A stretch of 64,000 bases of DNA from Rhizobium sp. BK650 (GCF_014195325.1 NZ_JACIBK010000001.1:496001-560000), one strand, 5' to 3'; shown: positions 27,515-37,255, numbered from the stretch's first letter. A program made the numbers and translations. The notes: generated by a model from the letters alone, not told the origin.

Positions 27515-28578
27515 GCCAATCCGACAAGCCGATCCGTGTTCTGGTCGCAGGACTCGGCAATATGGGCCGCAGTCATGCGCTCGCCTATCACAACAATCCG
27601 GGCTACGAGATCGTTGGTCTCGTCAACCGTTCCAAGCCGAGCCAGCTTGCGCCGGAGCTGGAGCAGTACACGATCCATCCCGACTTTATGACGGCGCTTG
27701 CCGAATTGAAGCCGGATCTCTGCTCGATCAATACCTATTCCGACAGCCATGCCGATTATGCTGTGGCCGCCTTCGAGGCCGGCTGCGACGTCTTCGTCGA
27801 AAAACCGCTGGCAACGACTGTTGCCGATGCGGAGCGCGTTGTGGCCGCCGCAAAGAAGGCCGGCAAAAAGCTGGTCATCGGCTATATCCTTCGCCACCAT
27901 CCTTCCTGGAAGAAACTGATAGAGGAAGCGCGCAAGCTCGGTGGCCCCTATGTCTTCCGCATGAACCTCAATCAGCAATCCAGCGGACCGACCTGGGCGA
28001 CGCACAAGTCACTGATGCAGACGACCTCGCCGATCGTCGATTGCGGCGTCCACTATGTCGATGTCATGTGCCAGATCACCGATGCCAGGGCGGTCGAGGT
28101 GCGCGGCATGGGCCTGCGCCTGTCGAACGAGATCGCGCCGGACATGTATAATTACGGCCATCTGCAGGTGCTCTATGAGGACGGTTCCGTCGGCTGGTAC
28201 GAGGCAGGCTGGGGGCCGATGATTTCCGAGACCGCCTTCTTCGTGAAGGATGTGATGTCGCCGAACGGCGCAGTATCAATCGTCATGGATCCGAAGGCGA
28301 AGTCCGACGACATCGACACGCACACCAAGACCTCCGTCATCCGCCTGCATACGGCAGAGACCGGGCCTGACGGCAAATTCATCAGTCCGGATCAGGACAT
28401 GACGATGGAAGGCGAGCCCGGCCACCAGGCGCTTTGCGACCTGGAGCAGGCCTTCGTGCTGCGCGCCATCAACGAGGATCTGGACCTTACCCGCCATATG
28501 GATGATGCGGTGGCTTCGCTGCGCATCTGCCTTGCCGCTCACGAAAGCGTGCGCACCGGCCGATCGGTTAGACTATAA
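27511..28578 (+). CDS. Gfo/Idh/MocA-family oxidoreductase
   Basis: A 355-residue NAD(P)-dependent sugar dehydrogenase. The Rossmann fingerprint [14 protein letters not shown] is near residue 15, EKPLATT near 95, and [10 protein letters not shown] in the substrate domain. It starts with GTG inside the permease stop. It is encoded between transporter permease and ATPase genes, so it probably oxidises the imported sugar or a derivative. If the substrate is an amino sugar, a 3-keto or related intermediate would be formed; this is inference. Confidence 0.88.
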   Translation: MSQSDKPIRVLVAGLGNMGRSHALAYHNNPGYEIVGLVNRSKPSQLAPELEQYTIHPDFMTALAELKPDLCSINTYSDSHADYAVAAFEAGCDVFVEKPLATTVADAERVVAAAKKAGKKLVIGYILRHHPSWKKLIEEARKLGGPYVFRMNLNQQSSGPTWATHKSLMQTTSPIVDCGVHYVDVMCQITDARAVEVRGMGLRLSNEIAPDMYNYGHLQVLYEDGSVGWYEAGWGPMISETAFFVKDVMSPNGAVSIVMDPKAKSDDIDTHTKTSVIRLHTAETGPDGKFISPDQDMTMEGEPGHQALCDLEQAFVLRAINEDLDLTRHMDDAVASLRICLAAHESVRTGRSVRL

Positions 28579-28588
28579 GGAAAGACTA

Positions 28589-29590
28589 GTGGGATCGCTT
28601 CAACTCAAATCCATCCGCAAGGCCTACGGCAAGCACGAAGTGCTGAAGGGCATCGACCTTGAGGTCAAGGACGGCGAATTCGTCATCTTCGTCGGTCCAT
28701 CAGGCTGCGGGAAATCGACCCTGCTGCGCAGCATTGCCGGACTGGAAGATGTGACTTCTGGCGCTGTCATCATCAATGGCAAGGATGAGACGCTGACGCC
28801 GCCGGCCAAGCGCGGCATCGCCATGGTGTTCCAGTCCTACGCGCTTTATCCGCACCTGACGGTCAAGGATAATATGGGCCTCGGTCTGAAACAGGCGGGG
28901 GCGCCGAAGGATGAAATCGAGACGCGGGTAACGAAGGCCTCGTCCATGCTGTCGCTCGAGCAATATCTGGCGCGCCGACCGGCCGAGCTTTCGGGTGGCC
29001 AACGCCAGCGCGTGGCGATCGGGCGTGCCATCGTGCGCGAACCAGAACTTTTCCTGTTCGACGAGCCGCTCTCCAATCTCGATGCGGCGCTGCGCGTGCA
29101 GACGCGCCTCGAGATCGCCCGCCTGCACCGTAGCCTGAAGGCGACGATGATCTATGTCACCCATGATCAGGTCGAAGCCATGACGCTTGCCGACAAGATC
29201 GTGGTCCTGAATGCCGGTGCGATCGAGCAGATCGGCTCGCCGATGGAACTCTATAACCGCCCGGCTAACACCTTCGTTGCGGGCTTCATTGGCTCACCGC
29301 AGATGAACTTCATTTCCGGCGACAAGCTCGGCGACGCCGGTGCGAAGACGGTCGGCATCCGCCCCGAGCATCTGACGCTGTCGCGCGACAGCGGCACCTG
29401 GAAAGCGAAGACCGTGCATGTCGAGCATCTCGGTGCAGACACCATCGTCTACCTGGAATCCGAGCAGTGCGGCCTCATCACGGCGCGTCTCTTCGGCGAG
29501 CACAAGTATGAGCCGGATGAGATCGTTTACGCGACGCCGGATAGGACACATATCCATCGCTTCGATGCCAACGACAAGGCGATCCGTTGA
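28589..29590 (+). CDS. Sugar ABC transporter ATP-binding protein (UgpC/MsmK type)
   Basis: A 333-residue ATPase. Walker [10 protein letters not shown] is near residue 37, signature LSGGQRQR, Walker [21 protein letters not shown], and a C-terminal regulatory OB region. GTG at 28589 is chosen because AAGGA lies eight bases upstream and the fold begins there. Last gene of the amino-sugar operon; energises the two permeases. Confidence 0.93.
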   Translation: MGSLQLKSIRKAYGKHEVLKGIDLEVKDGEFVIFVGPSGCGKSTLLRSIAGLEDVTSGAVIINGKDETLTPPAKRGIAMVFQSYALYPHLTVKDNMGLGLKQAGAPKDEIETRVTKASSMLSLEQYLARRPAELSGGQRQRVAIGRAIVREPELFLFDEPLSNLDAALRVQTRLEIARLHRSLKATMIYVTHDQVEAMTLADKIVVLNAGAIEQIGSPMELYNRPANTFVAGFIGSPQMNFISGDKLGDAGAKTVGIRPEHLTLSRDSGTWKAKTVHVEHLGADTIVYLESEQCGLITARLFGEHKYEPDEIVYATPDRTHIHRFDANDKAIR

Positions 29591-29730
29591 TCGCAGCCGG
29601 AATGAAGGACGCGTTCGCATAAAGCCTTCCAATCCCAGTTTGGCATTGTGGTCGCCGAGCTTCATGGCTTTCGGCGACTGATCGATGCATCGTCCCAGAA
29701 TTCGGAATCTTCGCGATAGAGTGAAATGCG

Positions 29731-30336
29731 TTAATTGCGAGCGTCCTGGTTATGGTCCATCGCCAACGCGGTTTGACGATCAATGATCGTCAGCCACGGC
29801 CACCGCTGCAGATATTCGCTGCATTTAGTCAGATATAATTCATGCTGAGGATTGAGAGGGTTCAGGCGAAGGATGCCGTTCCACATATCATCCAAACCAT
29901 CAGGAGTATAAAGGCTGCTATCGCAAAGACGAATACCGACCCTTGTGCAGAGGGTGAGATAACGGTCGATGCCGTCCTCCGCCTTCTGTAAGGCTGGATA
30001 GTCCACTCCAAACTTGTCCCTGTACCAGAGATGGACCCGAGCTTGGTTCTTGATCTCCACCTTTGCGGGTAGATCGGCGACCGCCTGCTGCACCTGGCGA
30101 ATGACGGCGTCTTCGGCATCCCATGATAGGTTGGAGTCATCGAAGTAAAAGACGTCGTAATCTTTTATCCCGTACTGAGGATCACACCCCGATCTTAGAT
30201 TCCAAACAGTCTGCACGAGACAGCCTGCTGTTAGAATGCCTTGGGGAATTTGGAGGGCACGCAACCGGATCAACAATTGAGCATTTATAGGATTGCGCTG
30301 GACGAACTCAAAGAATTGCTGCTCCGTAAGCGACAT
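29731..30336 (-). CDS. Nucleotidyltransferase-fold protein (NTP_transf_6, DUF925)
   Basis: A 201-residue protein with the DUF925/NTP_transf_6 signature: TAGCLVQTVWNL near residue 37, then DPQYGIKDYDVFYFDD, in which the Asp pair is the expected metal site, and later HLWYRDKFG. Proteins of this family have a polymerase-beta-like nucleotidyltransferase fold and no settled role. The DNA is less GC-rich than its neighbours, and it stands alone between two transporter loci, which hints at acquisition. Confidence 0.8.
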   Translation of the reverse strand: MSLTEQQFFEFVQRNPINAQLLIRLRALQIPQGILTAGCLVQTVWNLRSGCDPQYGIKDYDVFYFDDSNLSWDAEDAVIRQVQQAVADLPAKVEIKNQARVHLWYRDKFGVDYPALQKAEDGIDRYLTLCTRVGIRLCDSSLYTPDGLDDMWNGILRLNPLNPQHELYLTKCSEYLQRWPWLTIIDRQTALAMDHNQDARN

Positions 30337-30599
30337 AGCCCCTCCTTTTGCTTACTGGCGTCGTGAAACTGCCGCCGCAAAATCCCCTTTAAAGCGCTAG
30401 TTGAGTGAGCAAAATGCTTCACGAAGATATTCCCGGCAAGATGCTTCGCTTTAACGAGCTCTACTGCAAGGGGCTCGACGTCAACATCGGCTTGAACTCC
30501 ACCTTTCGGCAAAGCTCGGCCAGCGCGCGGGCCCTTCGTTCGGCAACGTGATTGGTGAAGTCAGCGCCGGAAGATATCTTGTTTCGACGGTTCGCTCGT
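30337..30599 (-). other. Possible decayed coding fragment
   Basis: On the minus strand two adjacent frames carry protein-like stretches: one from about 30570 to 30470 ends in a TAG, and the continuing helical sequence (LVKAKHLAGNIFVKHFAHST) is in another frame. This pattern suggests a frameshifted remnant, but no family is recognised. Confidence 0.2.
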
Positions 30600-31943
30600 T
30601 CAGGTGCGAGAGCCGAGGCGCTCCGTCAGTTCCTCAATGCCGACCTCCGCTTCAACGCTCTCTCCCTTGACGAGAAGATAGAGGCCAAGGCCGAAGGTGA
30701 GGGCAGCGATGAAGAGCAGATAATAGGCATGCGCCATCGGGTTGAGCGGCAGCAGGGCCGCGACCGCAAGCGGTGTCAGGCCGCCGAAGATCGCATAGGA
30801 GACATTGTAGGAGAAGGAGAGGCCGCTGAAGCGGACACGGGCAGGAAAAGCGCGCACCATGACGTAAGGCACGGCACCGACCATGCCGACGGCAAGGCCC
30901 ATGATGGCGTAGAGGACGAAGAGGACCGTCAGCGAAACCGCGGCATAGCTGTAGAAGGCGAAGGTGGCGATGGCGAAGAAGATGCTCGAGACCAGGAAGA
31001 AGCGCCCGGAGCCGACACGGTCGACGATCGCACCGGCTGCCGCGGTGCCGAAGATCAGGAAGAGCGTGCCGAAGCTCGTGGCGGCCAGAGACTGCTGAGC
31101 GCTGTAGCCGTACTGCTTCTGCAGGAAGGTTGCCGTCATCAAGGTTGTCACGACGATGCCAGCGGACAGGATCCAGGTCAGCAGCATGGAAATTATGACA
31201 CCGCGTGGATAGTCGCGCAGCACAGCCTTGAGCGGCAGTTCCGGCACCAGCGACCGGCTCTGCTTCATCTCGGAAAAGATCGGCGTCTCCTGCAGCCAGC
31301 GGCGCAAATAGACCGCGATAAGGCCGAAGACGCCGCCGATGAAGAAGGGCAGACGCCATGCGCATGCGGCGATTTCGTCAGGCGTGAAGACGGTGTTAAT
31401 GATAGTGGCGATGAAGGAGCCGAACAGGATGCCGAGCGTGAGGCCCGAGCAGAGGAAGCCGCAGGCAAAGCCGACGCGACGAAAGGGTACGTGCTCGGCC
31501 ACGAAGGTCCAGGCTCCGGGAACCTCACCGCCGATCGCGGCACCCTGAAGAACGCGCATCAGGATGAGAAGCACGGGGGCTGCGACACCGATCGCGGCAT
31601 AGGTCGGCATTGCGGCCATGCCGAGTGTCGAGAGCGCCATCAGCAGGATCGAAAAGGCGAAGACCTTCTTGCGGCCGAAGAGATCGCCGAAATGGGCGAG
31701 CACGATGCCGCCGAGCGGGCGGACCAGATAGCCTGCCGCAAAGATGCCGAATGTCTGTAGCGTCACCAGCCAGTCCGGCATTTCCGGCGGGAAGAAAAGC
31801 TTGCCGATCACAGCTGCAAAGAAGACGAAGATGATGAAATCGTAGAACTCCAGAGCACCGCCGAGTGCCGAAAGGGCGAGCGTACGGAAATCCTGGGAGG
31901 TCAGGCTGCGGGGGGCGGGGACTGCGACTGCGACTGATGACAT
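30600..31943 (-). CDS. MFS metabolite:proton symporter
   Basis: A 447-residue membrane transporter with about 12 hydrophobic segments. Family signs are the AAGYLVRPLGGIVLAHFGD and RKKVF loop in the first half and RVLQGAAIGGEVPGAW. This is the ProP/KgtP/ShiA-like group that carries organic acids or compatible solutes with protons. A start 36 bases upstream (31979) is possible; neither has a strong ribosome-binding site. A terminator separates it from the ABC operon upstream, so it is a separate unit. Confidence 0.88.
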   Translation of the reverse strand: MSSVAVAVPAPRSLTSQDFRTLALSALGGALEFYDFIIFVFFAAVIGKLFFPPEMPDWLVTLQTFGIFAAGYLVRPLGGIVLAHFGDLFGRKKVFAFSILLMALSTLGMAAMPTYAAIGVAAPVLLILMRVLQGAAIGGEVPGAWTFVAEHVPFRRVGFACGFLCSGLTLGILFGSFIATIINTVFTPDEIAACAWRLPFFIGGVFGLIAVYLRRWLQETPIFSEMKQSRSLVPELPLKAVLRDYPRGVIISMLLTWILSAGIVVTTLMTATFLQKQYGYSAQQSLAATSFGTLFLIFGTAAAGAIVDRVGSGRFFLVSSIFFAIATFAFYSYAAVSLTVLFVLYAIMGLAVGMVGAVPYVMVRAFPARVRFSGLSFSYNVSYAIFGGLTPLAVAALLPLNPMAHAYYLLFIAALTFGLGLYLLVKGESVEAEVGIEELTERLGSRT

Positions 31944-32054
31944 GATGGGGCACTTCGTGGATCGGTATGGTTGCTCCATGCGGCATGGTTACCGCTACTT
32001 CAAGTTCTTTCTGGCGATAGCGCCATCACGTTTGCTGACAGTCGTGCGTGAAAC

Positions 32055-32083
32055 GAAAAAAGGCGCCGCATCGACGGCGCCTT
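32055..32083 (-). terminator. Rho-independent terminator after ABC operon
   Basis: Perfect 9-bp stem AAGGCGCCG/CGGCGCCTT with a 6-base loop, followed on the minus strand by a T-run. Confidence 0.8.
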
Positions 32084-32105
32084 CATCACCACGGTTTTCT
32101 TCCGA

Positions 32106-33167
32106 TCAGTCGCGGATGACGAGCAGATCGGCAGCCATGAAGCGCAGCGTCACCGTTTCGCCAGCAGATGGCGGGGTGATGCCGGGGCTGTTGAACATGT
32201 CGAAGGAGATCACGTTGCCGCCGACATTCATGCGGGTGCGGATGACCGAACCCAGGAAGTGCGCGGAGACGACCTGACCGGTCAACGCCGTATCGCTGTG
32301 CGCACCTTCGGCGAGCGAACCGGCTTCCGGACGAAGCGCGAGCTGGACGGTGTCGCCCGCCTTGTAGGCCTGCACCGACTGTTTCAGCGTGACACCCTGA
32401 TCGCCGATCTGGATGCGGTTGCTGTCGGGATCGACGACCTTGGCTTCGATGAGGTTCAGCGTGCCGACGAAGGAGGCGACGAAACGTGTTGCCGGCGTGT
32501 TGTAGATCTCGAAGGGCGTGCCGATCTGGTCGGCCTTGCCGGCATTCATGACGACGATGCGGTCGGAGATCGAGAGCGCTTCTTCCTGGTCGTGCGTGAC
32601 GAAAACCGTGGTGATGCCGAGCGACTGCTGGATTTGGCGGATTTCTTCGCGCAGCGAAACGCGGATCTTTGCGTCGAGGGCGGACAGCGGCTCGTCGAGC
32701 AGCAGAACCTGCGGCTTGACGGCAAGGGCGCGAGCGAGTGCTACGCGCTGCTGCTGGCCGCCCGACATCTGGTAAGGGAAGCGGTCTGCCAGGTGATCGA
32801 GCTTGATCAGGCCGAGCATTTCCTTGACGCGGGCGTCGATCTCAGGTTTCGGCGCGCCGGCGACCTTCAGGCCGAAGGCGACGTTGTCGTGCACCGTCAT
32901 GTTGGGAAACAGCGCATAGGCCTGGAAGACCATGCCAATATTGCGCTGGTTCGGCTTCAGCGAGCTCTGGTCCTTGCCGTTTATCGTGAGCGTGCCGCCG
33001 GTCGGCGTTTCAAAGCCGGCGATCATGCGCAGAACGGTCGTCTTGCCGCAGCCCGACGGCCCGAGAAAGGAGACGAACTCGCCCTTCTCGATGTTCATGT
33101 TGAAATTCTTGACGACCTGAACCTGGCCGAAGGACTTCTGAATATTGTTCAGTGTGAGAAAAGACAT
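32106..33167 (-). CDS. ABC transporter ATP-binding protein (PotA/FbpC type)
   Basis: A 353-residue ATPase with Walker A GPSGCGKTT near residue 37, signature MSGGQQQR, Walker B VLLLDEPLSALD, VTHDQEEA and a TOBE domain from about 275. It is the last gene of a binding protein-permease-permease-ATPase unit on the minus strand and starts 12 bases behind the permease gene. Substrate could be a polyamine, phosphonate or other small cation, judged from family only. Confidence 0.92.
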   Translation of the reverse strand: MSFLTLNNIQKSFGQVQVVKNFNMNIEKGEFVSFLGPSGCGKTTVLRMIAGFETPTGGTLTINGKDQSSLKPNQRNIGMVFQAYALFPNMTVHDNVAFGLKVAGAPKPEIDARVKEMLGLIKLDHLADRFPYQMSGGQQQRVALARALAVKPQVLLLDEPLSALDAKIRVSLREEIRQIQQSLGITTVFVTHDQEEALSISDRIVVMNAGKADQIGTPFEIYNTPATRFVASFVGTLNLIEAKVVDPDSNRIQIGDQGVTLKQSVQAYKAGDTVQLALRPEAGSLAEGAHSDTALTGQVVSAHFLGSVIRTRMNVGGNVISFDMFNSPGITPPSAGETVTLRFMAADLLVIRD

Positions 33168-33179
33168 GAGCCAGTTACC

Positions 33180-33968
33180 TTAAGCCTTTGCCGGGCGGGC
33201 TTTGCCGAAGCGGGAAACGATATTGAGCAGGCCCATGCTGAGCCACGTGATCGAGAAGGCGATGACGGCGAGAGCCGAAGGCTCGTAAGCCTTGTTGGCG
33301 CCGACGAGCTGCAGATACGGCCCGAAGGCCGGGCGGTTGAGCAGCGCGGCGAAGGTGAATTCGCCCATGACGATCGCGAGCGTGATGAAGGCGCCCGAGA
33401 GTACGCCGCTCATGACGTTCGGGAAAATGCACCTGAACATGATTGTCGTCCAGCGCGCGCCGAGGCTCTCGGCCGCCTCCGTCAACGTGCGAACGTCGAT
33501 GGCGCGCATGGCGGTATCGACGGCGCGATACATGTAAGGCAGCGACAGCGTGACATAGGAGAAGACCAGCAGCGCATTGGTGCCCATCGATGAATTCGTC
33601 AGCGGCAGATAGGACGACGAGTTGTACATCCTGAGGTAGCCGAAGACGATGACGATCGCCGGGATGACGAGCGGCAGCAGCGTGATGAATTCGACGACCG
33701 GGCGCATCTGCGGCAGGCGCAGGCGCACCCAGTAAGCCGTCGGCACGACGAGCAGCGTGCCGAAGATGATGGTGAGGAACGCCATCAGCATGGAATAGCT
33801 GAAGGTCTCGCGGAACTGAGCGTCCGAGAAGACCGACTGATAGGCATCGAAGCTATAAGCACCGCGGCGCATGCGCAGCGAAAATTCGATCGTGCCGATC
33901 AGCGGAATGATGAAATAGGACCCGCCGAGAATGACGGCAATCCAGGCTCCAAGACGTTGAGCTTTCAT
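33180..33968 (-). CDS. ABC transporter permease
   Basis: A 262-residue membrane permease with six predicted segments. The coupling region is TEAAESLGARWTTIMFRCIF. Its ATG overlaps the stop of the upstream permease (ATGA at 33968-33965). PotC-type partner in the importer. Confidence 0.92.
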   Translation of the reverse strand: MKAQRLGAWIAVILGGSYFIIPLIGTIEFSLRMRRGAYSFDAYQSVFSDAQFRETFSYSMLMAFLTIIFGTLLVVPTAYWVRLRLPQMRPVVEFITLLPLVIPAIVIVFGYLRMYNSSSYLPLTNSSMGTNALLVFSYVTLSLPYMYRAVDTAMRAIDVRTLTEAAESLGARWTTIMFRCIFPNVMSGVLSGAFITLAIVMGEFTFAALLNRPAFGPYLQLVGANKAYEPSALAVIAFSITWLSMGLLNIVSRFGKARPAKA

Positions 33969-34870
33969 TTCTGCCACCGTTCGGCGCGCATGCGCAGCAT
34001 GAGATAAAGGACATTGGATACGCCGGTTATGACGATCATGCCGAGGGCGATCGCGTAACCGAGGTTGGCATTGTGCAGGACGTCGCCGCGTATCTGCGCA
34101 TAGAGCAGGATCGGCACGATGTTCAGCGAACTGCCGGTCAGCGCGAAGGCGGTGGCGATGGCGCCGAAAGCGTTGGCAAAGAGCAGCAGCGTGGTACCGA
34201 GCAGGCTCGGCCAGAGGATCGGCAGGGCAACCATCGTCCAATATTGGCGATGGGAGGCGCCGAGAATCTCAGCGGCTTCGCGCCATTCCTTCTTCATGCC
34301 GTCCAGTGCCGGCGTCAGGATCAGCACCATCAGCGGGATCTGGAAATACATGTACGTGATCGTGAGGCCGAAGAACGACAGCAGGTTGAAGCCGGTGCCG
34401 TAGAGATTGAAGCCGAAATATTCACGCAGGAACACCGTCACAAGGCCGGTGCGGCCGAGCGTTGCGAGAAAGGCGAAGGCGAGCGGCACCCCCGCGAAAT
34501 TCGAGGCGACGCCGGAGAAGGTCAGAAGCGTCGAGCGCACCGAGCTCGGCAGGCCGCCGAGCACGACGGCCCAAGCAAGGAAGAAGCCGATCAGCGCGCC
34601 GCCGAGAGCGGATGCCACGGAGACGCGAATACTGATCCAGTAAGCACTCAGAATGGATGGAGTAAAAAGATCGCCGATATTCTTCAGCGTGAGATTGCCC
34701 TCAGGAGTCAGGAATGCGCCCGCCACGAGATAAAGCGTGGGGATGATCAGGAACAGCAGAGAGAAAATAATGAAGGGTGCAATGCCCAGCCAATCGATCA
34801 CACGATCTCTGTTGATCAAGGGGGCGCTGCTCACCATAGGCGTTGAAACGGTGCTCATGGAAAGGCTCAT
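33965..34870 (-). CDS. ABC transporter permease
   Basis: A 301-residue membrane permease with six segments, the first about residues 28-52. The coupling motif is EWREAAEILGASHRQYWTMV. ATG at 34858 fits the AGGATGAG upstream better than 34870. A strong hairpin lies between it and the binding-protein gene. Confidence 0.9.
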   Translation of the reverse strand: MSLSMSTVSTPMVSSAPLINRDRVIDWLGIAPFIIFSLLFLIIPTLYLVAGAFLTPEGNLTLKNIGDLFTPSILSAYWISIRVSVASALGGALIGFFLAWAVVLGGLPSSVRSTLLTFSGVASNFAGVPLAFAFLATLGRTGLVTVFLREYFGFNLYGTGFNLLSFFGLTITYMYFQIPLMVLILTPALDGMKKEWREAAEILGASHRQYWTMVALPILWPSLLGTTLLLFANAFGAIATAFALTGSSLNIVPILLYAQIRGDVLHNANLGYAIALGMIVITGVSNVLYLMLRMRAERWQK

Positions 34871-34889
34871 CCTGGGGCGTCGGAGTGAG

Positions 34890-34918
34890 AAAACCTCCCC
34901 GCCTTATGGGCGGGGAGG
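34890..34918 (-). terminator. Attenuator-like hairpin between binding protein and permease
   Basis: 10-bp stem CCTCCCCGCC/GGCGGGGAGG with a five-base loop, followed on the minus strand by TTTT. It should partly stop transcription, leaving more binding protein than permease. Confidence 0.6.
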
Positions 34919-34930
34919 CGGGATCGGATG

Positions 34931-36034
34931 TTACTTGACGTTGGCGCCGACGACGGAATCCCAGTTCTTGGTGATGGCTTCCTTGCCAGCGGCCTGCTCT
35001 TCGAGCGTCGGGAAGACTGCCTTTTCATAGGCGGCTGCCGGCGGCAGCGCGTCGAGCAGGTCCTTCGGGATCTTGTTGTTCTTGGCAAGATCGTTGAAGC
35101 GGATCGGGTGGCAATAGCCCTTCAGCCAGCCGAGCTGACCTTCGTCGGAATAGAGGTACTCCATCCAGAGCTTGGCAGCGTTCGGATGCGGAGCGAAGGC
35201 CGAAATGGCCTGCACGTAAACGCCGGCGACGACGCCCGACTTCGGAACGACGACTTCGAACGGAGGGTTGCCCTTCAGGCTCTGGCCCCACGAAAGCGCG
35301 TTGTAATCCCAGGCGACGATGATCGGCGTGGAGCCCTGTGCAAAGGGAGCAGCCTTGCCGACGACGGGCACGAAGTTGCCGTTCTTGTTGAGTTCGGCAA
35401 AGAACTTCAGGCCTTCTTCGCCTGCCTTGGCCGCGTTACCGCCGGATGCGGAAAGACCGGCAGCATAAACACCCTGGACGGCCTGGTTGGCAGTGCGGGG
35501 ATCGCCGGCGAGCGCGACGCTGTTTGCATAGTCGCTCTTCTTCAGGTCCGGCCAGTCGGCCGGCGAAGTCTTTACGAGATCCTTGTTCACGAGGAAGGAG
35601 AGAACGCCGTAGTAGTCGCCGTACCAGTAGCCGTCTGCATCCTTGGCGCTAGCCGGGATCGAATCCCAGGTGGAGACTTTATAAGGCTGGATCAGGCCGT
35701 CTTTTTTGGCGGATGGGCCGAAGGAGAGACCGACGTCGATAACATCAGGAGCCTGCGGGCCGGTGTTGCCCTTGTTGGCCTTGATGGCTTCGACTTCGTC
35801 GCCCGAGCCCGCATCCGGGTTCAGCTCGTTGACTTCGAGGCCATACTTGGCCTTGAAGCCGGCAATGACGTCGCCATAGCCGCACCAGTCGTGCGGGAGT
35901 GCGATCGTGGTCAGCGTGCCTTCCTTCTTGGCGGCAGCGATAAGTTCAGCGCTCGGTTCTGCTGCAGCGATCGCGGTCGAAGCCACGATTATTGCAGTAG
36001 AAAGCGACAGCAGTCGAGAAATGTTAGAGATCAC
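34931..36034 (-). CDS. ABC transporter substrate-binding protein
   Basis: A 367-residue extracellular solute-binding protein with a Sec signal peptide of about 25 residues (cleavage near AIAAAEP). The mature part starts with SAELIAAAKKEGTLTTIALP and contains a WCGYGDVIAGF block, as in iron- or phosphonate/polyamine-type binding proteins (family 1/AfuA-like). No iron-binding Tyr pair can be assigned. First structural gene of the operon, behind the RpiR regulator. Confidence 0.88.
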   Translation of the reverse strand: MISNISRLLSLSTAIIVASTAIAAAEPSAELIAAAKKEGTLTTIALPHDWCGYGDVIAGFKAKYGLEVNELNPDAGSGDEVEAIKANKGNTGPQAPDVIDVGLSFGPSAKKDGLIQPYKVSTWDSIPASAKDADGYWYGDYYGVLSFLVNKDLVKTSPADWPDLKKSDYANSVALAGDPRTANQAVQGVYAAGLSASGGNAAKAGEEGLKFFAELNKNGNFVPVVGKAAPFAQGSTPIIVAWDYNALSWGQSLKGNPPFEVVVPKSGVVAGVYVQAISAFAPHPNAAKLWMEYLYSDEGQLGWLKGYCHPIRFNDLAKNNKIPKDLLDALPPAAAYEKAVFPTLEEQAAGKEAITKNWDSVVGANVK

Positions 36035-36219
36035 TGTTGTTCTCCTTCGGGTTTTCAGTGTCCGGCGATGCTGTTAATGAGCTTACGTGAAGCTTGTATG
36101 ACAGTTGCGTGACGTTAATTTTGCCATGAATTGCAGGCGCTTGCGCAGTGCTTTATTTGCGACGGGCTATCCTGTTTCCGCAAAATACGTCTTTGTTTTT
36201 TGCCCTTTACTTGTCCCTC

Positions 36220-37134
36220 CTAACCGGGTTTGCGGAAAAGCCGGGTCTGTTCGAACAGGCCTTCCAGCGTTTTCATGCGCTCCTTCGTCTCGTCCCAGGT
36301 CGAATTCTGCACCGCCTCGATGAGGGCTTCGACGATAAAGAGCGTGACAACGGAGGAATCCCAAGCCGACGGCGCCTCGATCTGCACGCGGAAGGCGTGG
36401 CGGGCAAGCTTGGCGGCAGGAGAGCCCCATTGATCTGTGAAGACGATGATTTCTGCTCCACGCTTGCGGGCAGCCGTGGCAAGGCTCGCCATTTCCTGCT
36501 CGTAGCGGCGGATGTCGAAAATAATCAGCAGATCGCCTGGATTCATATTGAGCACATATTGCGGCCAGCTCGACGAATTGGAGGAGAGCAGCGCTGTGTT
36601 CGGACGAATGACCTGCATGTGGGTAAAGAAGTATTCGGCAAGCGCTCCGGTAATGCGCCCGCCGACGAAATAGAGCGTGCGCTTGCGGTCCGAGAGCAGG
36701 GCCGCGGCATTGTCGAAGGTCGCGGTATCGAGATCCGTCAGCGTCTGGCGCAGATTGCCCATAATGGCATCCGCGAAACGGTTCAATATATGGGTGCCCG
36801 GCGCGTTCTGGGCCCAGCGGTCGTGTTTGGCGATCGGATTGGAAATCGTCGCCTCGACTTCCTGATGCAGATGCTGCTGGAAATCCGGATAGCCCTTGTA
36901 GCCGAGCTTCTGCACCATGCGTACGACGGTCGGCGTGGAGACACCGGCATTTTCCGCGATGGTGGTGATGCTGCCAAGACCGGAGACCGGGTAGTTGTCG
37001 AGCAGGCTTTCGGCCAATTGCCTTTCGGCGCGCGTGAGCACGCCCAAATGCGAATGAATGACGTCCGAAACGGTCTTAGCCGCGACACTCACGTGATTTT
37101 TGCTCCCCGGGATGGTCTGGCGCCACTTTCCCAC
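36220..37134 (-). CDS. RpiR/MurR-family transcriptional regulator
   Basis: A 304-residue regulator with an N-terminal RpiR helix-turn-helix (TIAENAGVSTPTVVRMVQKL at about residues 58-77) and a C-terminal SIS domain (TLYFVGGRITGALAEYF, later GDLLIIFDIRRY). SIS domains bind phosphosugars or similar ligands. It starts with GTG at 37134; a later GTG at 37089 is possible. It lies divergent to the amidohydrolase operon and upstream of the ABC operon, with a palindrome at 37178-37193. Either set may be its target. Confidence 0.88.
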   Translation of the reverse strand: MGKWRQTIPGSKNHVSVAAKTVSDVIHSHLGVLTRAERQLAESLLDNYPVSGLGSITTIAENAGVSTPTVVRMVQKLGYKGYPDFQQHLHQEVEATISNPIAKHDRWAQNAPGTHILNRFADAIMGNLRQTLTDLDTATFDNAAALLSDRKRTLYFVGGRITGALAEYFFTHMQVIRPNTALLSSNSSSWPQYVLNMNPGDLLIIFDIRRYEQEMASLATAARKRGAEIIVFTDQWGSPAAKLARHAFRVQIEAPSAWDSSVVTLFIVEALIEAVQNSTWDETKERMKTLEGLFEQTRLFRKPG

Positions 37135-37177
37135 TGAAAGTTAACAACGCTGTCACAATCCATGTCAATGACTGTCA

Positions 37178-37193
37178 TGAAAAGAAATTTTCA
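37178..37193. promoter_or_regulatory. Candidate RpiR operator
   Basis: TGAAAAGAAATTTTCA has perfect 6-bp arms (TGAAAA/TTTTCA) around four bases. It lies in the 121-base divergent region between the RpiR gene and the amidohydrolase gene, close to a TTGACA -35-like sequence at 37202. Confidence 0.5.
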
Positions 37194-37255
37194 GAGCGAG
37201 CTTGACACCGCGATGAAGCTGAAGAATTCTTTTCTTATAAAGAATTTATTAAGCG

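Noticed and set aside
30285..30512. Minus-strand 75-codon frame as an intact gene
   Set aside because: It overlaps the nucleotidyltransferase start, lacks a ribosome-binding site, and looks like part of a frameshifted remnant.
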